Origin: Caldilineaceae bacterium
GTDB taxonomy: Bacteria; Chloroflexota; Anaerolineae; Caldilineales; Caldilineaceae
Length of the DNA stretch: 18,700 nt
Assembly (NCBI GenBank): GCA_015494005.1
Contig: WGCB01000142.1
Span: 1-18,700 of the forward strand
Direction of reading: 5' to 3'
Shown: positions 1 through 5,632 of the stretch, one piece after another
How positions within the stretch are numbered: position 1 is the stretch's first letter
Layout: each line of letters starts with the position of its first letter
The notes under the pieces: generated by a model
Told to the model about the DNA's origin: nothing
Databases searched by the model: none
Seen by the model: the letters and a program-made list of their open reading frames with translations, nothing else
Made by a program: the position numbers and the translations under genes

Positions 1-1194
1 CAAGATGGCCACCAGGGCCACCGCGGCGATGGTCAGGGAGAGGCGGGGGGCCAGGGCGAAGCGGGAGAGGCGGCTGTCCGTGACCTGCCGGGCCACCTTC
101 TCTTCCAGGGCCAGGTCCCAGATCTGCCCCTCCTCCGCGCGCAGGAAGAGGACCGGAGCGGCCCAGTCGGGCCCGGCCTGGCCCAAGGTCACGAAGATGG
201 CCCGGCGCCCCTCCGAGACGGCCTGCTCCAGGGGATGGCCCAGGGCCAGGTGGCGGTAGAACTCCCAGGCGAAGATCTGGGAGGCTTTGTCCGCGATGGG
301 GAACTGCATGGCCACCACCCCGGCCAGCTGGCGTTGGAGCAGCCGGGGGGCGAAACCCACCAGGGGCCGGGCGCCGGAGGTGGCGCCGGTCTCGCAGGCG
401 TTGAGGAGGACCACCCGGGTCTCGTCCACGTCCAGGAAGAGCTCCCGGAAGGTGGCGTCGTCCACGGGATGGGCCAGGCCGGCCTCGTCCTCCAGGACCA
501 GCAGGGCCTGGTCGTCCTGGAAGGCGCCGTGGCCGATGAAGTGGAAGACGTGGGGCCGAAAACGGCGGATGGCCCGGTCCAGGGCGGTGACGGTGGCCCG
601 CTCCAGGAGCTCCAGCTCCACCACCCCCAGCTTCAGCCACTTGGCCAGGGCCTTCTGGATGGCCTTCCGCTCCCGGGCCACGTCCAGGGGATCCGTGTCC
701 GAGGGGTTGGCCATGGCCACCAGCACCCGCAGGGGCGGTGAGGCCTGGATGGGCCGGGACGGCACCCCCACGGGCACGTAGCGGACCAGGGCCGTCTGGG
801 CGGAGATGGCCAGGAAGGCGTCCTCGTCCGGGTCGTAGAGGCTCTCCCAGGGGAGGGCGGCCAGCTCCGGGGGCGCCAGGCGCAGGCGGATGCGCAGGCC
901 CTTGTCGTGGCTGCGGGCGATGCCCAGGCTGGTGCGGTAGCGCTCCTCGATGTCCCCCAGGAAGAGCTCCCGGAAGAGGTGCTCCCCCACCCGGCGCAGG
1001 AGCGTTCCATCCCCGGCCCGGCGTTCCAGCCCGGCCAGCGCCTGGCCCAGCCCCGGGTCGTTCCCGTCCAGCAGGCTGACGCCCCGGGCGTCCCCCGCAG
1101 GGGATTCCAGCACCGTCACCGGGTAGCCGTTCTCGGTGCGGTCACCAACCAGGATCTCGAAGGTCTCGTAGGCGATGGGTGGCGAGGTGGACAT
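1..1194 (-). CDS. CHAT-domain (caspase-like) protein, C-terminus cut by window edge
   Basis: The reading frame is open for 398 codons from an ATG at 1194 to the window edge, so the C-terminus is missing. Residues about 100-355 look like a CHAT domain, the bacterial caspase/separase-like cysteine protease fold. The catalytic dyad is visible: His222 in HFIGHG (codon 529-531) and Cys267 in LLNACETG (codon 394-396). It is followed by the GxxxxLxxxLxxQLAGVVAMQFPI segment typical of the family. Residues 1-100 form a short N-terminal region I do not recognise. At the extreme C-terminus of the visible part (about 386-398) a run of Leu, Ala, Val and Ile begins, probably a membrane segment continuing outside the window, which would tether the protease domain to the membrane. 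No strong SD sequence precedes the ATG. A good promoter lies about 100 bases upstream. The target is unknown. Confidence 0.88.
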   Translation of the reverse strand, partial: MSTSPPIAYETFEILVGDRTENGYPVTVLESPAGDARGVSLLDGNDPGLGQALAGLERRAGDGTLLRRVGEHLFRELFLGDIEERYRTSLGIARSHDKGLRIRLRLAPPELAALPWESLYDPDEDAFLAISAQTALVRYVPVGVPSRPIQASPPLRVLVAMANPSDTDPLDVARERKAIQKALAKWLKLGVVELELLERATVTALDRAIRRFRPHVFHFIGHGAFQDDQALLVLEDEAGLAHPVDDATFRELFLDVDETRVVLLNACETGATSGARPLVGFAPRLLQRQLAGVVAMQFPIADKASQIFAWEFYRHLALGHPLEQAVSEGRRAIFVTLGQAGPDWAAPVLFLRAEEGQIWDLALEEKVARQVTDSRLSRFALAPRLSLTIAAVALVAIL

Positions 1195-1295
1195 GGAGCG
1201 AGGCCTTGGAACAGGAAGGCGAAAAAAGGGGAAGCCCAACGCAGACAGAAGTGGACCGGCAGAGGCATGGAACGCCGATGCCCCTCGACGATTTC

Positions 1296-1325
1296 ATTAT
1301 AGCATAAACTTGTCGGCTTTGTCTG
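1296..1325 (-). promoter_or_regulatory. Putative sigma70 promoter of the CHAT-domain gene
   Basis: Read on the minus strand, a perfect TATAAT (1296-1301) lies 18 bases after CAGACA (1320-1325), which matches the -35 consensus at 4 of 6. This A/T-rich patch stands out in an otherwise GC-rich region. The expected transcript start is near 1289, giving a leader of about 95 bases to the ATG at 1194. Confidence 0.6.
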
Positions 1326-1328
1326 GCC

Positions 1329-1379
1329 TGGATCACAGGCAGGCTGTGGCGTGGATCACAGGGGCGTGGATCCCACAGG
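1329..1379. repeat. Three near-copies of TGGATCACAGG
   Basis: TGGATCACAGG occurs exactly at 1329-1339 and 1352-1362, and again with two extra bases as TGGATCCCACAGG at 1367-1379. They lie directly upstream of the -35 box of the CHAT promoter on the minus strand. Clustered short direct repeats at this place could be activator sites, but the sample is small and this is inference. Confidence 0.4.
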
Positions 1380-1519
1380 GGCTGCTCGTTCCGGCAAAAA
1401 GATAGCTGGGAACCCCTCTGCGTAACCGCACTTACTGATGACTTCCTCAATTCGTCCCACAATGGCCCTGTGTTGCCGATCCAGGCACGTACGCCGACGA
1501 TCTGTCCGCTGCATCGGCG

Positions 1520-1560
1520 CTGTCACCGCCGTCCCCGAGACGTCCCCAAGACGGTGACAG
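1520..1560. repeat. 9-bp inverted repeat enclosing a tandem 11-mer
   Basis: CTGTCACCG (1520-1528) and CGGTGACAG (1552-1560) are perfect inverted copies. Between them the 11-base word CGTCCCCGAGA (1530-1540) is followed immediately by CGTCCCCAAGA (1541-1551), one mismatch. There is no T-run, so this is not a typical terminator. It could be a regulator-binding region or chance. Confidence 0.4.
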
Positions 1561-1641
1561 GCCCGCCGACCTCACTCTCACCGTTGGCGTCGGTCAGGTC
1601 TTTCAACCCGACCCGATCTTGCCTGGACCGGGAAACACCCC

Positions 1642-1674
1642 GGTGTGCACACCCTCCTGCAACGAACATACAAT
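1642..1674 (+). promoter_or_regulatory. Putative promoter with palindromic operator for the sulfur-carrier/acyl-CoA dehydrogenase block
   Basis: TGCACA (1646-1651, 4 of 6 to TTGACA) is followed after 17 bases by TACAAT (1669-1674, 5 of 6 to TATAAT). The -35 box sits inside a perfect 12-base palindrome, GGTGTGCACACC (1642-1653), a natural position for a dimeric repressor. The start of transcription would be near 1681, with a leader of about 118 bases. Boxes are seen in the sequence; function is inference. Confidence 0.45.
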
Positions 1675-1798
1675 CTGTCTCCATCCAAGGCGCTCATCTC
1701 GCTGTTTGGCTCTTTTCGCCTGTCGTGAATCGACCTGGGTGTCGGTTTCGTGTTGCCTTCATTCGAGCCAGCGCCTCCAATCAGGAAGGAAGCTGCGT

Positions 1799-3013
1799 AT
1801 GACCATCGACCATGGCGCCATCGCCCGGGAAGTCGAAGAGCGATTCGGAGACTTCTTCCGGGAAAAGATCAACCCCACCGCCGCTTACCGGGATCAGACC
1901 TACACCACCTTCGACCAGGAAACCCTGCGAGAGATGGCCCGGTTGGGACTCATCGGCTTCACCGCGGACCCCTCCATCGGTGGGGAGGGCCGCACCTGGG
2001 AGGAGTGGGGGCATGTCCTGGAGGAGATCGGCTACCTGGCCGACGACTCGGGCCTGCCCATGCTCCTCTCCTACCGGGAGACCGCCACCAACCTGGTGCA
2101 TCACTCGGGCCGGCAAGGCCGGCCTCACCTGATCGAACGCTACGCCGAGCCGGCAGTGCGGGGCGAAGCCTTCATCGGATGGCTCTACACCGAGGAAAAG
2201 GACGCCCTTAACTTCGAGACCAACGTGGTCCGACGAGGCGACCGCTACATCCTGAACGGGCACAAGAGCGCCTCCACGGGTGGCCTGAGCTGCACCGCCT
2301 GGATCGTCTACGCATCCACCGAGGACGGCCAGGACACCATGGCCATCATGGTGGAACGGGGCGATCCCGGCGTGACGGTGACGCCGGTCCGCAGCCTGGG
2401 CCTGCGCTCCATCGGCCTGGCGGAGCTTCACTTCCAGGACGTGGAGCTCACCGAGGACCGCATCCTCACCCCGTCCGATGGGCTGAGCCACGGCCAGATC
2501 TTCATCAACGAGCGCCGGGTGACGGGCGCAGCCTGGCTCCTGGGACGCATGCGCGCCCTCATCGACCGGGTCATCGAGGACACCCAGCCCAAGGTGCGCT
2601 ACAACCGCCGCCTCTCGGAGTTCGACACCTTCAAGGCGGCCATCGGGCGCATGTACATGGCGGTGGAGCGGGCCCGTTCCATGGCCTACCGGGTATTCGA
2701 GCGGACCGAAGCCCGCCGGGCCACCATGGGCTACCTGCACGATCCCCTGGTCTCCATCGCCAAGTACATCTCCACCGAGGCCGCCCTGGAGGTCGCAGAC
2801 ATCGCTCAGCGCCTGTCCGGCGGACATGGCTACTTCGAGCCCTACGGCATCGAGCGCTACCTGCGGGACTTCTACGGGCTGGTGCCCATCATCGGCGGCC
2901 AGCCCGCCATCGAGGCCGAGATCGGCGCTCGGGTCATCTGGCAGCGGGAACGCCGACTCGCGGCGCAACGCAAGCAACTTCAAACCATGCACTACCAAGG
3001 AGAACTGGTATGA
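1799..3013 (+). CDS. Divergent acyl-CoA dehydrogenase-fold flavoprotein (protein A)
   Basis: 404 residues, usual length for a family that oxidises acyl-CoA thioesters at Calpha-Cbeta with FAD and passes electrons to ETF. The ATG at 1799 has a strong SD (AGGAAGGA) upstream; the open frame extends further but without one. N-terminal helical, beta and C-terminal helical domains are recognisable, ending with LSGGHGYFEPYGIERYLRD (about 339-357). Two departures matter. The canonical LTEPxAGSD loop is replaced by a YTEEKDALNFETN segment (130-142). The usual catalytic Glu of the (Y)EGT motif is Gly366 (IIGGQP). A glutamate is present instead at Glu238 in INERR, which aligns with the catalytic Glu of isovaleryl-CoA and long-chain acyl-CoA dehydrogenases (the LDLERL segment). 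So it may be an active enzyme with a relocated base. The stop overlaps the next start (ATGA). Substrate unknown; given neighbours, a carrier- or CoA-bound acid is likely. Confidence 0.85.
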   Translation: MTIDHGAIAREVEERFGDFFREKINPTAAYRDQTYTTFDQETLREMARLGLIGFTADPSIGGEGRTWEEWGHVLEEIGYLADDSGLPMLLSYRETATNLVHHSGRQGRPHLIERYAEPAVRGEAFIGWLYTEEKDALNFETNVVRRGDRYILNGHKSASTGGLSCTAWIVYASTEDGQDTMAIMVERGDPGVTVTPVRSLGLRSIGLAELHFQDVELTEDRILTPSDGLSHGQIFINERRVTGAAWLLGRMRALIDRVIEDTQPKVRYNRRLSEFDTFKAAIGRMYMAVERARSMAYRVFERTEARRATMGYLHDPLVSIAKYISTEAALEVADIAQRLSGGHGYFEPYGIERYLRDFYGLVPIIGGQPAIEAEIGARVIWQRERRLAAQRKQLQTMHYQGELV

Positions 3014-3276
3014 AAATCGTACTTTCCGGCAACCTGCGACGCTACACCGACTTCGAAGGCGAGGTGGAGGTGACCGCCAGCTCCGTCCTGGAAGCCCTGA
3101 ATGCCCTGGTCCAGCGCCACCCCGACCTGCAGCCCGTCCTCTTCGAGGGGAACGGCCAGGTGCGCTCCGTGCATCGCCTCTACCTCAACGGCGACGTCCT
3201 GGAGATCGACGAGATCGACCGCACGCTGGATGCCGACGACGAGCTGGGCATCCTCACCGCCATCGCAGGAGGGTAG
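3010..3276 (+). CDS. MoaD/ThiS-family ubiquitin-like sulfur carrier protein
   Basis: 88 residues ending exactly in Ala-Gly-Gly (86-88), the hallmark of beta-grasp sulfur carriers. In this family the terminal Gly is adenylated by an E1-like enzyme and converted to a thiocarboxylate that donates sulfur to molybdopterin, thiazole, cysteine or secondary metabolites. The sequence starts with a beta-strand (MKIVLSGNLRRY), then a helix (about 23-36), a strand with RLYLNGD (56-62), and the family-typical DxLDADDELGILTAIAGG tail. No processing peptidase is needed because Gly-Gly is already terminal. It overlaps the preceding stop by four bases, so it is translationally coupled to protein A. The partner activating enzyme is almost certainly the ThiF/rhodanese protein encoded at 5633-6772. 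No MoaE, ThiG or cysteine synthase is seen nearby, so it need not serve molybdopterin or thiamine synthesis. Confidence 0.9.
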   Translation: MKIVLSGNLRRYTDFEGEVEVTASSVLEALNALVQRHPDLQPVLFEGNGQVRSVHRLYLNGDVLEIDEIDRTLDADDELGILTAIAGG

Positions 3277-3278
3277 CC

Positions 3279-4166
3279 ATGCCTCGAGCCATCGAATGGG
3301 AGCACACCGTGGACACGGGGACCTTCTCCGCGGTGCAGCTGCAGCCAGGCGTGGCTGCGTCTCTCACCTGGAACGCCCTGGCCCGCTGGATGCGGGCCTA
3401 CGTGGTCCCCTTCCCCCGCCTCATCGGCCAGGAGGCCACCGGCCTGGTGGTGATGGGCTTTCATCTGGAGTATCGGGACTCGGTCACCTTCTTCGACTGC
3501 GAGGCCTTTCGGGTGCGGGCGGCCCTGCGCATCCTGCGCCGGGGGGAACGGGGGCAGCTGGATCTGCGCTTCTTCACCGAGCAGCAGGAGCTGGCCGTGG
3601 CCCGGCTCATCGTCCGGCCCGTGGCCATCCTGGATCCTGTCTCCCTGGGCGCGGAGCCAGCCCCCCTGCCCGAATCCCTCCTGGCCCGCTTCCAGCCCGA
3701 CGAGCTGGAGTCCGCCTCGCCCCAGCGCCTGGTGCCGCCCCGCCTCTCTGTGGTGGAGACCGCGGGGACCCTCCTGGCCGAGGCCACCACGCCCTTCCGC
3801 ATCCACCGCCACCTCTCGGAAGTGGCCGAGCAGTGGGCCTGGACCGAGACGCCGGACCTGGTGGAGGGCGCTCGGGAGAACCTGGCCCTGGACGACCGCA
3901 GCGATCGGAAACGGCAGCTGCGCCAGTGCCTCAGCCGACGCCTCCTGCGCTTCGATGTGGAATTCAGCCGCCCCTACTTCTCCTTCGAGCGGGGCGAGAT
4001 CGTCAGCCGGGCCTACTTCGTCGCTGGCCACCTGGCCTTCGTGCACCGCTTCACCTCGGCCCGGGGAGCCCACCTCCACGCCACGGTGGTGGAGCTCTTC
4101 GAGGCGGAGGACCAAGCCGCTCGCCGTTCATCCATTCACCGACAGGAAACCACCAAAATCCCATGA
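3279..4166 (+). CDS. Double-hotdog-fold protein (thioesterase/dehydratase-like)
   Basis: 295 residues. Two halves each resemble a hotdog domain: about 25-118 (a WNALARWMRAY helix followed by strands VVMGFHLEYRDSVTF and LRFFTEQQELAVARLIVRP) and about 160-275 (a helix near RIHRHLSEVAEQW, then strands LRFDVEFSRPYFSF, EIVSRAYFVAGHLAFVHRF and AHLHATVVELF). Hotdog enzymes act on acyl-CoA or acyl-carrier thioesters as thioesterases, dehydratases or acyltransferases. I do not see a clear hydratase or thioesterase signature motif, so the reaction is open. It starts two bases after the sulfur carrier stop and its own stop overlaps the next start (ATGA), so it belongs to a tightly coupled operon. It may hydrolyse, load or transfer the acyl group handled by the flanking flavoproteins. 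Fold assignment is from pattern only. Confidence 0.65.
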   Translation: MPRAIEWEHTVDTGTFSAVQLQPGVAASLTWNALARWMRAYVVPFPRLIGQEATGLVVMGFHLEYRDSVTFFDCEAFRVRAALRILRRGERGQLDLRFFTEQQELAVARLIVRPVAILDPVSLGAEPAPLPESLLARFQPDELESASPQRLVPPRLSVVETAGTLLAEATTPFRIHRHLSEVAEQWAWTETPDLVEGARENLALDDRSDRKRQLRQCLSRRLLRFDVEFSRPYFSFERGEIVSRAYFVAGHLAFVHRFTSARGAHLHATVVELFEAEDQAARRSSIHRQETTKIP

Positions 4167-5479
4167 ACCCTTCAGACACCAACACAGCCTTCGGCGACCT
4201 CTTCGACCACCTGTTCAGCCACCTCGATGACGAGGCCCTGGAAGAGAGCCACAGCCAGGTGAAAGTGGAGCAGGGCGCCCAGACCCTCCAGGAAGCCCAC
4301 CAGGCGGCGGATCGCCTGGCCGGCGTGGAGGCCTTCGCCGGCTGGCAGGCCGTCCTGGACCCCGAGGCGGCAGCCCTGCGCCAGCGGGTCCTGGCCCTGA
4401 TGCGCCAGTGGCAGCCCCAGGCCACGGAAGCCTTCACCCAGGGGCGCTTCCCGGACGAGATCTTCCGCCAGCTGGGCCAGGCGGGCGCGCTGGGCGCTTC
4501 CCTGGTGGGCCGGGACGGAGCGCCGCCCCTCTCCAAGGTGGCCACCTGCGCGGTGATGCACGGGGTCGAGTACGGGGACGGGGGCCTGCGCTGCGCGCTG
4601 ACCGTCCACGATTCGGTGATCCAGGCCTTGGTGCGCTTCGGCAACGAGAGCCAGCAGGCCCGCTGGCTGGATCCCCTGATCCGGGGGGAGGCGGTGGCCG
4701 CCTTCGCCCTGACGGAACCCAACGCCGGATCGGACATCCGGGCCGTCTCCACCAAGGCCACCCGCCAGGGGGATGACTGGCTGATCACCGGCGCCAAGAG
4801 CTGGATCACCAACGGGCCCCGGGCCGATGTCATCCTGATCTGGGCCCGGACCGGCGAGCGCAACGACGCCATCCGGGGCTTCCTGGTGGAGAAGGGCACC
4901 CCGGGCCTGGACGTGGAGCCCATCGCCACGGCCTCGGCCATGCGCATCGCGCCGGTGGGCCGGCTCCACCTGGACCGGGTGCGGGTCCCCCACCGGGCCA
5001 TGCTGCCCCATGCCTGGGGCCTCACGGACATCAACGCCTGCCTGGACTACAACCGCATGACAGTGCTCAGCGGGGTGATGGGTGGCGCCCGCCGCTGCCT
5101 GGAGATCGCCCTGGAGTACGCAGCGAATCGCTACCAGTTCGGGGTGCCTATCGCCTCCAAACAACTGGTCCAGGCCATGCTGGCGGACATGGCCCAGCGG
5201 GTGGCCCTGGGCGAGATGGCTTTCCTGCAGCTGGCCCAGCGCTGGGAGGCCGGCCCCCTGCCCCGTTTCGACGTCAGCCTGGTCAAGCGGCACAACTGCG
5301 CCGCGGCCCTGGAGGTGGCTCGCATGGCCCGCTCCATCCTGGCGGCCAACGGCACGGACCTGGAACGCCAGGTCATGCGCCACCTCCTCAACCTGGAGGC
5401 CTCCTACTCCTACGGGGGCACCCACGAGATCCATGGGCTCATCGTGGGCAAGGAGCTCACCCGAGAGAACGCATTCTAG
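4163..5479 (+). CDS. Glutaryl-CoA dehydrogenase-like protein lacking the catalytic glutamate (protein B)
   Basis: 438 residues. The first 65 or so are an acidic, Glu/Gln-rich extension not found in the usual enzyme. The rest reads as an acyl-CoA dehydrogenase closest to glutaryl-CoA dehydrogenase: LTEPNAGSD (183-191), WITNGPRADVILIWAR, NRYQFGVPIASKQLVQAMLADM (322-343), SLVKRHNCAAALEVARMAR, and YGGTHEIHGLIVGKELT near the end. The expected YEGT motif reads Tyr417-Gly418-Gly419-Thr420, so the catalytic Glu is Gly (codon GGG at 5414-5416, one base from GAG). The alternative base position holds Asn297 (LDYNRM). Residues matching those that bind the glutaryl carboxylate in the human enzyme (Glu87, Arg94) appear conserved as Glu136 and Arg143. 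It may bind a CoA-linked dicarboxylate without classical dehydrogenation, act with another chemistry, or be a regulatory or partner subunit of protein A. It overlaps the upstream gene by four bases. Confidence 0.87.
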   Translation: MNPSDTNTAFGDLFDHLFSHLDDEALEESHSQVKVEQGAQTLQEAHQAADRLAGVEAFAGWQAVLDPEAAALRQRVLALMRQWQPQATEAFTQGRFPDEIFRQLGQAGALGASLVGRDGAPPLSKVATCAVMHGVEYGDGGLRCALTVHDSVIQALVRFGNESQQARWLDPLIRGEAVAAFALTEPNAGSDIRAVSTKATRQGDDWLITGAKSWITNGPRADVILIWARTGERNDAIRGFLVEKGTPGLDVEPIATASAMRIAPVGRLHLDRVRVPHRAMLPHAWGLTDINACLDYNRMTVLSGVMGGARRCLEIALEYAANRYQFGVPIASKQLVQAMLADMAQRVALGEMAFLQLAQRWEAGPLPRFDVSLVKRHNCAAALEVARMARSILAANGTDLERQVMRHLLNLEASYSYGGTHEIHGLIVGKELTRENAF

Positions 5480-5486
5480 ACTGCGG

Positions 5487-5585
5487 TCAATTTGAAAGCG
5501 GAAGTTTTCCTGGCTCTTGCCGGATGCGCCATCCGGCGGGTCACGGACCCGCCTAGCGCCTCCAAAACTGCCGGTTCCAATTTGA
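5487..5585. repeat. 99-bp palindromic element with internal hairpins
   Basis: The outer 28-base arms (5487-5514 and 5558-5585) are imperfect inverted copies, 21 of 28 positions matching, both beginning TCAA on their own strand. Inside are two overlapping, mutually exclusive hairpins: a 7-bp stem GCCGGAT/ATCCGGC (5519-5525, 5531-5537) and an 8-bp stem GGCGGGTC/GACCCGCC (5535-5542, 5546-5553, 3-base loop). It has the look of a small palindromic mobile repeat or a transcription-attenuating structure. No T-run follows, so it is not a standard terminator. No second copy was noticed in the window. Confidence 0.65.
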
Positions 5586-5588
5586 CTT

Positions 5589-5618
5589 GAGTTTAGACAT
5601 TCTGAGTTTAGACATTCT
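5589..5618 (+). repeat. Tandem 15-bp repeat just before the activating enzyme gene
   Basis: GAGTTTAGACATTCT occurs twice back to back (5589-5603, 5604-5618), perfect copies, ending two bases before the AAAGGAG ribosome binding site (5621-5627) of the ThiF/rhodanese gene, which has a GTG start at 5633. The repeat is A/T-rich compared with its surroundings. It may bind a regulator in the leader or be a recent slippage duplication. Confidence 0.7.
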
Positions 5619-5632
5619 GGAAAGGAGACACC

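Larger units (their letters stand above)
1195..1798. other. Gene-free interval between divergent transcription units
   Basis: About 600 bases separate the minus-strand CHAT gene from the plus-strand acyl-CoA dehydrogenase block. I found no convincing gene: the open frames here show no recognisable protein sequence or ribosome binding site. The interval holds the CHAT promoter, a candidate promoter with an overlapping palindrome near 1642-1674, three near-copies of a 11-base word at 1329-1379, and an inverted repeat at 1520-1560. It is less GC-rich than the flanking genes and is unusually long for this compact region. Confidence 0.7.

Noticed and set aside
1781..2998. A 405-codon open frame on the minus strand opposite the first acyl-CoA dehydrogenase
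   Set aside because: It lies exactly antisense to a well-supported gene, its product is Gly/His/Val-rich with no family resemblance, and it has no ribosome binding site; GC-rich genes give such frames.
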